NCBI GenBank assembly: GCA_944385585.1
Contig: CALWXU010000004.1
Coordinates: 1-46,697, forward strand
Origin: an uncultured Flavonifractor sp.
Lineage (GTDB): Bacteria > Bacillota > Clostridia > Oscillospirales > Oscillospiraceae
DNA length: 46,697 nt
Reading direction: 5' to 3'
Part shown: in pieces, positions 1 to 10,694 of the stretch
Layout of the letters: every line of letters starts with the position of its first letter
How positions within the stretch are numbered: the stretch's first letter is position 1
Position numbers and translations under genes: made by a program
Notes under the pieces: generated by a model
What the model saw: the letters and a program-made list of their open reading frames with translations, nothing else
Told to the model about the DNA's origin: nothing
Database searches by the model: none

Positions 1-34
1 CAACCACCCGCGCGGGCGCGGGTGAGGGGGGTAT

Positions 35-92
35 CGGCGGCGGTTTCCTTGGGAACCGCCGCCGTATCTAGGGGGGACAACGTCCCCCCTAG
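35..92 (-). repeat. two adjacent hairpins after ntpG
   Basis: Two perfect or near-perfect inverted repeats follow the ntpG stop codon on the minus strand. The first (68-92) has 11-bp arms and a 3-nt loop and begins about 5 nt past the TAG stop. The second (35-64) has about 14 bp. Neither is followed by a clear T-run, so they may be an intercistronic RNA-stability or attenuating structure rather than a full terminator. In the usual ntp gene order ntpA would come next, beyond the window edge. Confidence 0.55.
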
Positions 93-97
93 ACTGG

Positions 98-412
98 CTA
101 CAGGATATCCGCGCCCACGGCCCGCTCCACGGCCCGCTTGACATTGGCCATGCCGATGCCCAGAGAGCCGTCCTTGCCGGGGATGAGGATGATGGCGGGG
201 GTGAGGGCGTCCTTGTACCGCTCCAGCTCCGCCTCCATGTGGGCGGCATACTGCTCGGTGAGGTAGACCACCGCCACATTTTCCTTCGCCAGGGCGTGGA
301 GGGTGCGCCTGGCCTCCTCCACGTCCTCCGCCGGGTACACGTCCAGGCCCAGGGCCTTGAAGCCCAGGACGCTGTCCTTGTCGCCCAGGACCGCAATTCT
401 GTAATTAGACAT
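98..412 (-). CDS. ntpG: V-type ATPase subunit F (NtpG)
   Basis: Small central-stalk subunit of the V1 rotor, about 104 residues, the usual size for the family. The N-terminal SNYRIAVLGDKDSVLGFKAL stretch is the conserved Rossmann-like start of archaeal/bacterial subunit F, and the AIILIP segment lies before the C-terminal helix. The start is taken at the ATG at 412, which overlaps the end of ntpC; a GTG three codons upstream is possible. It is the last complete gene of the ntpF-I-K-E-C-G run, so the catalytic A, B and D genes are expected to the left. Its stop codon is TAG, which shows that the host uses TAG for termination. Confidence 0.93.
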   Translation of the reverse strand: MSNYRIAVLGDKDSVLGFKALGLDVYPAEDVEEARRTLHALAKENVAVVYLTEQYAAHMEAELERYKDALTPAIILIPGKDGSLGIGMANVKRAVERAVGADIL

Positions 413-1403
413 AGGCCTCACGCAGCCTTTCCCGAATGGTGTCGCTGTCCAGCCCGGCCATGCGGCCGGAGAGGATGGTGCGGATGGCGGTGAACTCGCT
501 CTCCCGGGCGTACAGGTAGCCGATCACCGACTGCTCGCCGAAGGGGATCAGCCGGGCCCCCTCCAGGTAGTGCATCACCGCGTCGTCGCACATCCGCTCA
601 AAGGCGGTGAGCTCCCCGCTGCCGGGGGCGGTGAGGGCCGCGCCGGCGGCGGCCGCCTCCCCCAGAGGCCCGGCCCGGAACACCGCCGCCAGATCCGCCC
701 CCCGGCCGGAGGACAGCACCGCCGCGTCCACATTGCCGCCGGGCAGGAGCACCTGCCGCAGGAAGTCGGGGCCCTTGCCCATGCGGGCGGCGCGGACGGC
801 GGAGCGCAGGTTGGCCGCGTCGATGAGCAGCCGCACGTAGCCCTGCAGGAAGGGGCTGCCCACGGCCCGGGCCGTGTCCGCCATCTCCGCGAAATAGGCC
901 CGGTCCAGGATGAAATCCGCCCGCTGGGGGTCGTTTCCGGCGCTGAGGGTCTCCCGGGCGTGGACCACCGCCTGGCGGAAGGGCTCGGAGAAGTCCCGCA
1001 GGCTGTCCCGCTGGAAGGCGTCCCTGACCTGGGCGGCGCTCCACCGGCCGCCCTCCATGAGCAGCCGGCCGGCGTCGGCCCCCACGGCGGCCGCCTTCAC
1101 CAGCGCCTTGGCGTTGTGGTAGTCGTACTTCATCTGGAACAGCTCCACCACCCGCTTGTCGGGGGCGGCGGTGTGCAGCTCCCGGTAGAGGGCGGCCCGG
1201 GCCTTGGCCAGCAGGTCGTCCAGACCGGCGTTGGTGAGTGCGCCCAGCTCCTCATAGCCGCACTCGGCCAGGACCTTCACGGCCTCCTCGTCGGTGCGGG
1301 CGTCCAGCATCCGCTCCATCCGCTCCCGGGTCACCAGCCGGGTCTCCATGGCCCGCACCCGGGCGGACAGGGTCAGATAGTCGGTATCTCGAATCTTAGA
1401 CAA
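405..1403 (-). CDS. ntpC: V-type ATPase subunit C (NtpC)
   Basis: Subunit C/d, the funnel-shaped cap that joins the central rotor stalk to the membrane K-ring. The protein is 332 residues, a typical length, is helix-rich and has no membrane segment. The MKYDYHNAKALVKA stretch near residues 95-108 is a well-conserved family landmark. The start codon is TTG at 1403, chosen because a strong AAGGAGG lies 7-8 nt upstream and no ATG fits. The gene sits between ntpE and ntpG as in Enterococcus hirae, and its last bases overlap the ntpG start, implying translational coupling. Confidence 0.93.
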   Translation of the reverse strand: MSKIRDTDYLTLSARVRAMETRLVTRERMERMLDARTDEEAVKVLAECGYEELGALTNAGLDDLLAKARAALYRELHTAAPDKRVVELFQMKYDYHNAKALVKAAAVGADAGRLLMEGGRWSAAQVRDAFQRDSLRDFSEPFRQAVVHARETLSAGNDPQRADFILDRAYFAEMADTARAVGSPFLQGYVRLLIDAANLRSAVRAARMGKGPDFLRQVLLPGGNVDAAVLSSGRGADLAAVFRAGPLGEAAAAGAALTAPGSGELTAFERMCDDAVMHYLEGARLIPFGEQSVIGYLYARESEFTAIRTILSGRMAGLDSDTIRERLREAYV

Positions 1404-1435
1404 GTTTCCGCCTCCTTACTTCTGGAAGGAGCGCG

Positions 1436-2023
1436 TCAGTCAAAGAGCACCTTGGCCACCTCGCGGTCCAGCTCGCCCCGCATGAGGCGCACCAGGGTTT
1501 CAAAGGCGCAGTTGACCTCCACGTCCCCGTCGCTGAGGATCAGCCCCCCCTGGATGGGGCGGGTCTGCTCCGACAGGGTCAGGTGCCCGTCCCCCAGCTT
1601 CTCGTTGGCCCGGGTGACCGCCGCCTTGCCGTAGCGGGCCCGGTCCTTGGGGGAGAGGATCACCGCCTCCCGCCCGGTGGAGGAGGCCCCCACCGCCAGA
1701 TCGGCCAGCAGGGCTGTGTATGCATCGTCAGGCAGGCCGGCCAGCTGCTCCAGCGCCCTGTCATAGGCCTTGGAGAGCAGCTCCTGCTTGGCGGCGAGCT
1801 CCAGCTTGCGGGCGTCCAGCTGGGCCACGCTGGCCAGCCGCTCCACCCGCTCCTCGGCGGCGCGGCGGCCCCGGGCCAGGATGTCCTCGCGCTCCCGCCG
1901 GGCCTGGGCGTCATAGCGTCCGGCGATCTCGTCGGCCTGGCGCTGGGCCTCGGCCTGGATGGCCGCAATCTCCTGCGCCCCGTCGGAGGCGATGCGCCCG
2001 GTGATTTTTTCGATTCCGTCCAT
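1436..2023 (-). CDS. ntpE: V-type ATPase subunit E (NtpE)
   Basis: Peripheral-stalk (stator) subunit that pairs with the NtpF coiled coil to hold the catalytic head still. It has 195 residues: residues about 1-95 are a charged Ala/Glu/Arg-rich helix typical of the stalk, followed by a compact C-terminal domain with PIQGGLILSDGDVEVNCAFE, the characteristic subunit E motif. A GGAGG ribosome site precedes the ATG at 2023. It lies 12 bases downstream of ntpK and 32 bases upstream of ntpC. Confidence 0.93.
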   Translation of the reverse strand: MDGIEKITGRIASDGAQEIAAIQAEAQRQADEIAGRYDAQARREREDILARGRRAAEERVERLASVAQLDARKLELAAKQELLSKAYDRALEQLAGLPDDAYTALLADLAVGASSTGREAVILSPKDRARYGKAAVTRANEKLGDGHLTLSEQTRPIQGGLILSDGDVEVNCAFETLVRLMRGELDREVAKVLFD

Positions 2024-2035
2024 ACGCGCCTCCGC

Positions 2036-4542
<2,507 letters not shown>

Positions 4543-4556
<14 letters not shown>

Positions 4557-4869
4557 CCGTTTTCACAACCCTTCTCACAATGCTGTCTGCCGCCTGGGGC
4601 AGCCGGCCCTCCGCCCGCTCCCGCAGGGCGTCGCAGGCGCGCCTGGCCTCGGCCATGACCTCCTCCGCATTCCGGGCCGCCTGGGCCTCCGCCTGCCGCA
4701 GAAGCTCCTTGACCTGGGCCTCCGCATCGGCGCGGGCCTGGGCCAGCCGGGCCTTGCCGTCCCGCTCCGCCTCGGCCACCAGGCGCTTGGCCTGGGCCTC
4801 CGCCTCGGCCCGCTGGGCCCGCGCGGCCTGCTCGGCCTCGGTCACCTGCTTCATTGCATCCAGAGACAT
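4543..4869 (-). CDS. ntpF: V-type ATPase peripheral-stalk subunit G/H (NtpF)
   Basis: First gene of the V-ATPase operon. It encodes 108 residues of almost continuous charged, Ala-rich helix (KQVTEAEQAARAQRAEAEAQ onward), the signature of the G/H coiled-coil stalk subunit that pairs with NtpE. Such short low-complexity proteins are hard to assign by sequence alone. Position before ntpI and the Enterococcus-like order F-I-K-E-C-G make the call. The last 14 bases overlap the start of ntpI. Confidence 0.85.
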
Positions 4870-4931
4870 GCTCTCACCGCCTTTCCAATCGCCGGGGATT
4901 GTTTGCCACAGAATTTCCCGCTGATAGGAAA

Positions 4932-4960
4932 ATCATACTTCAAATTTTCAAGAATTGCAA
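4932..4960 (-). promoter_or_regulatory. promoter of the V-ATPase operon
   Basis: TTGCAA (4955-4960), a 17-nt spacer and TATGAT (4932-4937) on the minus strand, in a conspicuous AT-rich patch about 65 bases upstream of ntpF. The spacing is ideal for sigma-70/SigA, and the patch stands out from the GC-rich surroundings. Confidence 0.7.
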
Positions 4961-5015
4961 GTTTAAAATGATAAGTTTAAAAATTGTTATGGATCGTTTT
5001 ACGCGTGTATGAAAT

Positions 5016-5046
5016 ACGCGGACACATGCTGGGCATGTGTCCGCGT
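5016..5046 (-). terminator. hairpin after the DUF4015 gene
   Basis: A 12-14 bp perfect inverted repeat (ACGCGGACACATGC arm, 3-nt loop) starts about 15 bases after the stop of the 5061-6092 gene on the minus strand. The downstream T-run is weak, so termination is likely but not certain. It also separates this unit from the V-ATPase promoter. Confidence 0.6.
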
Positions 5047-5060
5047 GTGACGCACGTTCA

Positions 5061-6092
5061 TCAAAATTCTGGTGATTCCGGCAGGACAATCCAGTTGGAG
5101 TCCGCCTCCCCCGGCTGGGCCAGCACCGGAACGACGGGGGTGTCCCCCAGGTCGGGCAGGCGCTCCCCCGCAGCCAGGGACACCGCCACCCGGTCGGCCG
5201 CTTCCAGCAGGGCCGTGGTCTGGCCGCTCTCCGGCGCGCCGCCGGACGCGGCCGCCGCCGTGGTGGCCAGGGAGAGGCGCACCTCCGGATAGCCGGCCAG
5301 GGCGGAGCGCACCTCCGCCAGAAAGGCCTCCACCTGGCTGGAGAGGGCGTCGGCCGGGTAGTTGCCGTCGGACAGGATCCGCTCCCCGCCGATGGGGAAG
5401 GACCAGTTTTCCAGCAGGATCTCGTCAAAGCCCAGCGCGGCCAGCTCCTGGCACACGCCGGCCACATACTGCCTGGCCTCCGCGCTGGCGGGACTGAGCC
5501 AGCGGCAGCCGCCGCTGTCCCGCCAGTTGCCGCCGCTGACGTGGATGGCCTGGCCGTTTTCGTACCGGGGCGCCGTGTTGTCCCGGAAGCAGGAGACCCG
5601 GGCCACGGTATACATATCCCCCTCGCCCAGCAGCTGGATGGCCGCGTTGAGGGAGGGGTCCTCCGGGTTGAGCCCCGCCCGCAGGGGCAGCTCCAGCTGG
5701 GAGAGATAGCCCAGGCTCCCGTCGTCGGCCTTCATGTCGAACACGGCGGCGTTGGCCCCGGCCTGGGAGAGCTGCTCCGCGGCGGTGCCGTCGTAGAGGG
5801 CGGTATTGGGCAGCAGCACCGCCCGGAACTCCGCCTCCGCCAGGGGGGTGGGGGTGGGGGAGGCCTCCGGTGTGGTCACCACCACCTGGGCGCCGGTCTC
5901 CTCCGGCTCCTGCGGCTGGGAAAAGGGCAGGTGGATGCGGATGCCGCCGGCGGAGTAATCAATATAGGGCTCCAGCCAGAACAGCGCGGCCACCGATAGG
6001 GCCAGCAGCACCAGCAGCAGGACGATCAGCGCCTTTAAAAAGGTTCGGAAACGGCTCCTCCCCCGATAGGGATCATATCCGTTGCGATTCAC
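5061..6092 (-). CDS. membrane-anchored DUF4015 (putative glycosyl hydrolase) protein
   Basis: A 343-residue protein with a basic N-terminus, one membrane segment at about residues 18-40 (KALIVLLLVLLALSVAALFW), a Thr/Pro/Glu-rich linker to about residue 85, then an extracellular domain. The domain has features I associate with DUF4015, a predicted TIM-barrel related to glycoside hydrolases: the AVFDMKADDGSLGY strand, a CFRDN segment, a WLSPASAEARQYVAGVCQEL segment and the GFDEILLENWSFP strand. The true substrate is unknown. The start is GTG at 6092 behind a G-rich ribosome site. It follows marR by 27 bases and is probably cotranscribed with it. Confidence 0.7.
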   Translation of the reverse strand: MNRNGYDPYRGRSRFRTFLKALIVLLLVLLALSVAALFWLEPYIDYSAGGIRIHLPFSQPQEPEETGAQVVVTTPEASPTPTPLAEAEFRAVLLPNTALYDGTAAEQLSQAGANAAVFDMKADDGSLGYLSQLELPLRAGLNPEDPSLNAAIQLLGEGDMYTVARVSCFRDNTAPRYENGQAIHVSGGNWRDSGGCRWLSPASAEARQYVAGVCQELAALGFDEILLENWSFPIGGERILSDGNYPADALSSQVEAFLAEVRSALAGYPEVRLSLATTAAAASGGAPESGQTTALLEAADRVAVSLAAGERLPDLGDTPVVPVLAQPGEADSNWIVLPESPEF

Positions 6093-6119
6093 CGGCGATA
6101 CCCCCTCTCTCCCCCGGGG

Positions 6120-6548
6120 CTACCGCTCGGCCTGGGCCAGGGCCTCGTCCAGCTTGCGGAAGGCCGCGGCGATCATGGTCCGGTCCTCCTCGCTCATGCC
6201 GCTGAGGAGGGAGGAGAAGTAGCCGGTGACATCCGTGGCCGTCTTTTCCCGCAGGGCGCGGTATTTGTCGGTGGCGCGCACGTAGATCACCCGCCGGTCC
6301 GTCTCGCTGCGCTGCCGCTGGGCCAGGCCCAGCTTCTCCAGCCGGTCCACGATGCCGGACACCGTGCTGTTGGCGCTGCCGGTGCGCTCGGCCAGGGCGC
6401 TGATGGGCATCGGCCCCTCCTCCCCCAGGACGGTGAGGACCAGGGCCTGGGGGAAGGTCAGGTCCATCCGGCCGAAGTGGCTGCGGAACTGCTGGGACAT
6501 GTGCTGCGTTACCCGCAGGTAGGACATGAAAATATCAGGCTGCGCCAT
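6120..6548 (-). CDS. MarR-family transcriptional regulator
   Basis: A 142-residue winged-helix regulator of normal MarR length. Residues about 48-100 contain the helix-turn-helix and wing (PISALAERTGSANSTVSGIV, then RQRSETDRRVIYVRAT), where the DxRR wing motif is the family hallmark. It probably binds a palindrome near its own unit; its ligand cannot be told. An AAAGGAG ribosome site precedes the ATG at 6548. The stop codon is TAG. It lies between the SLH gene and the DUF4015 gene, all on the minus strand and closely spaced, so the three may form one unit. Confidence 0.88.
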   Translation of the reverse strand: MAQPDIFMSYLRVTQHMSQQFRSHFGRMDLTFPQALVLTVLGEEGPMPISALAERTGSANSTVSGIVDRLEKLGLAQRQRSETDRRVIYVRATDKYRALREKTATDVTGYFSSLLSGMSEEDRTMIAAAFRKLDEALAQAER

Positions 6549-6629
6549 CGGTCCGCGCTCCTTTCTATCTGTCGGTCCGCGCCGGCCTGCCGCCGGACGC
6601 GGGGCGTTTGGCGAGGGACAGGGCCGCCG

Positions 6630-7244
6630 TCAGCCCGCGGCCTCTGTGGTCAGCCGCTGGAGGATCACCGCCAGCTGGGCCCGGGTGGCGGGCGCGGCGG
6701 GCTGCAGCAGGCCGCCGGAGCCCTCCAGCAGGCCCATGCCCACCGCGTGGCGCATGCTCTCCTCCGCCCAGCTGCTGATCTGGTCTGCGTCGGAGTAGAG
6801 GTTCAGGGCCCCCTCAGCCAGCGCCACCCCCCGGTACTGGTCGTAGCGGGTGAGAAAGGCGGCCAGCTCCTGCCGGGTCACCGGCTGGTCGGGGCTGAAG
6901 TCCCCCCGGTCGTCGCCATTGGCGATGCCGTTCTCCTTGGCCCAGGCCGCCGCCTGGGCATACCAGGCGCTGGGGGACACGTCGCCGAAGGAGACGGTGG
7001 CCCCGGGCGCCGGGGAGCCCTCCATCCGCCACAGCACCACCACCACCGTGGACCGGGTCACCTGGGCGTCGGGGGCGAACAGGGTGTCGCTGACGCCGGT
7101 CATATAGCCCAGCTCCGTCACCTCGCTCACCGCCGCCTCGTACCAGGCGCCGGCGGCCACATCGCTGTAGGCCGCCGCGGTGGGCAGCGTTATCCCGGCG
7201 CACAGGCCAAGGGCGCAGGCCAGCGCCCTCCATCGCAACCGCAT
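6630..7244 (-). CDS. secreted S-layer-homology (SLH) domain protein
   Basis: A 204-residue exported protein made almost wholly of three SLH repeats after a signal peptide (MRLRWRALACALGLCAGITL, likely cleaved after the Ala run near residue 25). The repeats start near YSDVAAGAWYEAAV, FGDVSPSAWYAQAAAWAKEN and YSDADQISSWAEESMRHA, each with the usual F/YxD...W pattern and a GI/LGLLEG loop. Such proteins bind pyruvylated cell-wall polymers. There is no extra functional domain. The start at 7244 is preferred over an ATG 75 bases upstream because an AAAGGAG ribosome site and a good signal peptide follow only here. Confidence 0.88.
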   Translation of the reverse strand: MRLRWRALACALGLCAGITLPTAAAYSDVAAGAWYEAAVSEVTELGYMTGVSDTLFAPDAQVTRSTVVVVLWRMEGSPAPGATVSFGDVSPSAWYAQAAAWAKENGIANGDDRGDFSPDQPVTRQELAAFLTRYDQYRGVALAEGALNLYSDADQISSWAEESMRHAVGMGLLEGSGGLLQPAAPATRAQLAVILQRLTTEAAG

Positions 7245-7291
7245 AGGGCCACTCCTTTCCCAATCGGATTGTCCCCCATTGTACGCTATGG

Positions 7292-7319
7292 ATTTTACGA
7301 AACTATGAACAATTTTCAA
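7292..7319 (-). promoter_or_regulatory. candidate promoter for the SLH-marR unit
   Basis: TTGAAA (7314-7319), a 16-nt spacer and TAAAAT (7292-7297) on the minus strand, in a short AT-rich stretch about 50 bases upstream of the SLH start. Confidence 0.5.
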
Positions 7320-7334
7320 ATATTACGGACACGG

Positions 7335-7352
7335 GGAAAAGGGCCCTTTTCC
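7335..7352 (-). terminator. palindrome after the 7371-7871 gene
   Basis: A perfect 18-nt palindrome (GGAAAAGGG and its complement) lies just past the 7371-7871 stop codon. A second GC-rich hairpin (about 7360-7380) covers the stop codon itself. There is no long T-run, so the call as a terminator is tentative. Confidence 0.4.
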
Positions 7353-7370
7353 GACAGGGGCCGGCGGGCC

Positions 7371-7871
7371 TTACGCCGGCGGCGGGCGCAGCCGGCCGGC
7401 CAGCTCCTCCGGCGGCACGCCGGACAGCAGCAGCACCCCGGCCGCCGCCAGGAGGGGCAGGGGGGAGGCGCCGGTGGGGAGGGGGAGGACCAGCTCCTGC
7501 TGCTCCACCACCGCCCCCGCCAGGGGGACCAGCTCCCGCTGGACGGCCAGGCACAGCCGGTCCCCCTCCAGGCTGGAGAAGGTGAGGGTGTCCCGGGGGG
7601 AGGTGCCGTAGCTCACCGCCTGGCTGGCCAGCAGGGCCCTGGCCAGGGGCCCTGCGGAGCCGGGCAGCAGCACCGTCCGGCAGCGGACCGCCCCCGCCCC
7701 CGCCCAGCCCCTGGCCCCCGGCGCGACGGCCAGCAGCTCCAGGGGCCAGGGGGCCAGCTCCGCCGGGTGCCGGCCGGTCCGCACCGCCGCGCCCCGCTCC
7801 GCCAGGGCGGCGGACACCGCCGCCGCCACGCCCTCGTCCTGTTCCCAAATTCCCACGCGCACACCAGGCAC
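7371..7871 (-). CDS. hypothetical protein, unrecognised
   Basis: A 166-residue protein I do not recognise. It has no signal peptide or clear membrane helix. The N-terminal RVGIWEQDEGVAAAVSAAL reads like the first strand-helix of an alpha/beta nucleotide-binding fold. The middle RTVLLPGSAGPLARALLASQ and YGTSPRDTLTFSSLEGDRL stretches look conserved rather than random. The C-terminal half includes LLAAAGVLLLSGVPPEELAGRL. The start is GTG at 7871 with only a weak ribosome site; another GTG lies a few codons in. It stands alone between the glycerate kinase terminator and the SLH promoter region. Confidence 0.6.
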   Translation of the reverse strand: MPGVRVGIWEQDEGVAAAVSAALAERGAAVRTGRHPAELAPWPLELLAVAPGARGWAGAGAVRCRTVLLPGSAGPLARALLASQAVSYGTSPRDTLTFSSLEGDRLCLAVQRELVPLAGAVVEQQELVLPLPTGASPLPLLAAAGVLLLSGVPPEELAGRLRPPPA

Positions 7872-7963
7872 CGCCTTTCTGCTCTCCTACCCAAGTGTGC
7901 GGAGAATTGGGAATTTTATGCCCCGCGCCGCCGGCGGGGCTTGGCGGGCCGGCCCCGCCGGCG

Positions 7964-8002
7964 CAAAAAGCTTCCCCGGCGCCTCAGGGCGCCGGGGAAG
8001 CT
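7964..8002 (-). terminator. terminator of the aldarate operon
   Basis: A 15-bp perfect stem (AGCTTCCCCGGCGCC and its complement, 4-nt loop) followed on the minus strand by TTTTT, about 35 bases after the glycerate kinase stop. This is a textbook intrinsic terminator and marks the end of the operon that begins at dctQ. Confidence 0.88.
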
Positions 8003-8037
8003 CTGTGAATTGGACCGATGCTGCGCCGCCTGGGAGC

Positions 8038-9282
8038 TCACCCCTCTGGGGCCCGGTACAGCGCCACGGCCACGTCGTTGACGTTGGTGCCGGTGGCGCC
8101 GGTGATCACCAGCCCGCCGGCCGCCTGCAGGGCGTGGTAGGCGTCGTTCTCCCGCAGGACGGCGTACACGTCCAGCCCCGCCGCGGACAGGGCGCCCAGG
8201 GTGTCCCCGTCCACATAGCCGCCGGCGGCGTCGGTGGGGCCGTCGGTGCCGTCGCTGCCCACCGAGAACACCGCCGCGCCGTCCAGGCCGGCGATGCCGG
8301 GGGCGGCGGAGAGGGCCAGCTCCTGGTTGCGCCCGCCCAGGCCGCCGCCGGTGAGGTGGACCACCGTCTCGCCCCCCGCCACAAAGGCCAGGCTGCGGCC
8401 CCCGCCGGCGTGGGTTTTCAGGATGGCGGACAGGAAGGCCCCCGCCTCCCGCGCCTCACAGGAGAGCTGGTCGGTGAGCAGGACCGGGGTATACCCCAGG
8501 GAGCGGCACTGCCCGGCCGCGGCGGCGCACAGCTCCCGCACGCTGCCGGTGATGCGGGTGGTGACGTTGTCCAGGCGCCTGGGTAGCTCCCGCCCCAGCA
8601 GGGCGCGGGCCTCCGGCGACAGGGAGAGGCGGTACTTCTCCGCCACCGCCGCCGCCTGCTCCGCCGTGGACTGGTCCGGGTAGGCCGGCCCGCTGGCGAT
8701 CATATCCAGGGGGTCGCCCAGGATGTCGCTGAGTACCACGCTGAACACCCGGGCCGGGGCGCAGGCCTGGGCGAACTGCCCCCCCTTCACGGCGCTCAAC
8801 CGCTTGCGGATGGTGTTCATCTCCACAATGTCCGCCCCGCAGGCGAGCAGCTGCCTGGTGATGTCCTGCAGCTCGTCCCCGGGGATGAGGGGCTTTTCAA
8901 ACAGGGCGCTTCCGCCGCCGGAGAGGAGGAAGAGCACCGTGTCCTCCTCCGTCAGGCCGCGCACCAGGTCCAGGGCCTCCTGGGTGGCGGAGAAGCTGTT
9001 CTCGTCGGGGACGGGGTGGCCCGCCTCCCGGCAGAGCACCCCCGGTATGTCCCCCTTCACATGGCCGTACTTGGTGATCACGATGCCGCCGTCCACCCGG
9101 CCCAGCGCCTCCACCGCCGCGCCGGCCATCTGCCAGGCCGCCTTCCCCGCCGCCACCAGGAGGGTCCTGCCCCCGCCGGGCCGGAAGGAGTCCAGGGCGG
9201 TGCGCACCGCCTCGTCTGGCAGCACGGCGCGCAGGCTGGCGGAGATGATGGCGTCCGCGTCGCGCCGCAGGGCTTGGTTCAT
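8038..9282 (-). CDS. glycerate kinase, MOFRL (GckA) type
   Basis: A 414-residue kinase of the DUF4147-MOFRL family, which phosphorylates D-glycerate, usually at the 2-position. It is last in the aldarate operon and would take glycerate made by GarR into lower glycolysis. Family signatures are visible: GKAAWQMAGA near residue 46, LFLLSGGGSALFEKP near 120-134, SDILGDPLDMIASGP near 190, and the C-terminal GGRNQELALSAA and SVGSDGTDGPTDAAGGYVD of the MOFRL domain. The length is normal. A GAGGTG ribosome site precedes the ATG at 9282. It differs from the E. coli GarK family, so no symbol is given. Confidence 0.92.
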   Translation of the reverse strand: MNQALRRDADAIISASLRAVLPDEAVRTALDSFRPGGGRTLLVAAGKAAWQMAGAAVEALGRVDGGIVITKYGHVKGDIPGVLCREAGHPVPDENSFSATQEALDLVRGLTEEDTVLFLLSGGGSALFEKPLIPGDELQDITRQLLACGADIVEMNTIRKRLSAVKGGQFAQACAPARVFSVVLSDILGDPLDMIASGPAYPDQSTAEQAAAVAEKYRLSLSPEARALLGRELPRRLDNVTTRITGSVRELCAAAAGQCRSLGYTPVLLTDQLSCEAREAGAFLSAILKTHAGGGRSLAFVAGGETVVHLTGGGLGGRNQELALSAAPGIAGLDGAAVFSVGSDGTDGPTDAAGGYVDGDTLGALSAAGLDVYAVLRENDAYHALQAAGGLVITGATGTNVNDVAVALYRAPEG

Positions 9283-9313
9283 GGTCTGTCACCTCGTCTC
9301 GCCCCGGTACGCT

Positions 9314-10666
9314 TCACCGCACCAGACAGGGCTTTTTGTGGTCGTAGGTCCAGCCGGGGATCAGGTACTGCATGGCCGCCGCGTCGTCCCGGTCGTGGGT
9401 GGGCAGGCGGCGGTACAGCTCGTTGGCCGCCATCACCCGGTCCATGTTCAGGTGCACGCCCAGGCCGGGGCCGGCGGGCACCTGGAGCTTTCCGCCGCGG
9501 ATCTCCGGCGTGTCGTCCAGCAGGTTCTGCCCGTCCTGCCAGATCCAGTGGGTGTCCAGGGGCGCGGGCTCGCCCACCGCCGCGGCCCCCACCTGGGCAA
9601 AGGCCGCCAGAGTGATGTCAAAGTGGTTGTTGGAGTGCACGCCCCAGGTCAGGCCCCAGCTGTCCAGCAGCTGGCTCATGCGCACCGCCCCGTCGAAGCC
9701 CCAGAAGTGGGGGTCGGCCAGGATGATGTCGCAGGCGTTGAGGCTGACCGTGTGGTAGAACTGCCGCCAGTCGGTGGCGATCATGTTGGTGGCCACCTGG
9801 AACTGGGTGGCGTTTTTGAACTCCCGCATGATCTCCCGGCCGGAGAAGCCCGCCTCGGGGCCGCAGGGGTCCTCCACATAGGTGATGATCCCGTGCATGT
9901 CCCGGCACAGCTCCACCGCCTCCGCCAGGCTCCAGCAGCCGTTGGGGTCGATGTTGATGCGGGCCTGGGGGAACTGCTTTTTCAGGGCGCGGACGGCCTC
10001 CATCTCCTCCGCCCCGGGCAGCACGCCGCCCTTGAGCTTGAAGCTGCGGAAGCCGTACTTTTCCGAGAGGGCCTGGGCCTCCTCCACCACCCGCTCCGGC
10101 GTGAGGATCTCCTCCCGGCGCAGGCGGAACCAGGGGTCGGCGCTGTCCCCCTCGTCCAGGTACTGCAGCGCCCCGGCGGGCACCCTGCCCTTGTCCGAGA
10201 CGTAGAAGAGGTAGCCCAGCACCTCCACCTCCTCCCGCTGCCTGCCCTCGCCCAGCAGCTGGCACATGGGCACGCCCAGCAGCTGGCCCATCAGGTCCAG
10301 CAGGGCGCACTCGATGGCCCACTCGCTCTTAACCACGAACTTCAGCTTGGAGATGTCCAGGGTCTGGATGCCCTCCCCGTCCGCCTCTGCGCCGGGGCGG
10401 GTGAGCCGGTGGATGGACTGGAGGATCTCCCGGTAGCAGGCCACGGGCCGCCCCTCCACCAGGGGGCGGACGGCGTTGAGGCTGTCGCAGGTGTAGTCGC
10501 CCCCGTGGATCTCTCCGACGCCGGTGTGCCCCGCGGTGTCCTTCAGGATCACCAGGTTGCGGGTGAAGCAGGGGGCGTGGGCCCCGCTGAGGGTCATCAG
10601 CATGCTGTCGTACCCGGCCACCGGGATGACCTGCATGCTGGTAATGATCGGGCTGTCCACCGTCAT
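9314..10666 (-). CDS. gudD: glucarate dehydratase, copy 1
   Basis: A 450-residue enolase-superfamily enzyme that removes water from D-glucarate (often also L-idarate) to give 5-keto-4-deoxyglucarate. Catalytic and metal positions match GudD by eye: FKLKGG with Lys210 and Lys212, NIDPNGCW with Asp240 and Asn242, VEDPCG with Glu265, VATNM with Asn294, and WGVHSNNH with His344 as the base. The start at 10666 is fixed by AGGGGAG upstream; the frame stays open further upstream without a plausible start. It is the second of two tandem dehydratase genes and lies 31 bases before the glycerate kinase. Confidence 0.92.
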   Translation of the reverse strand: MTVDSPIITSMQVIPVAGYDSMLMTLSGAHAPCFTRNLVILKDTAGHTGVGEIHGGDYTCDSLNAVRPLVEGRPVACYREILQSIHRLTRPGAEADGEGIQTLDISKLKFVVKSEWAIECALLDLMGQLLGVPMCQLLGEGRQREEVEVLGYLFYVSDKGRVPAGALQYLDEGDSADPWFRLRREEILTPERVVEEAQALSEKYGFRSFKLKGGVLPGAEEMEAVRALKKQFPQARINIDPNGCWSLAEAVELCRDMHGIITYVEDPCGPEAGFSGREIMREFKNATQFQVATNMIATDWRQFYHTVSLNACDIILADPHFWGFDGAVRMSQLLDSWGLTWGVHSNNHFDITLAAFAQVGAAAVGEPAPLDTHWIWQDGQNLLDDTPEIRGGKLQVPAGPGLGVHLNMDRVMAANELYRRLPTHDRDDAAAMQYLIPGWTYDHKKPCLVR

Positions 10667-10694
10667 GTTCTCCCCTTTCTCCGCGCCGCCTGCA

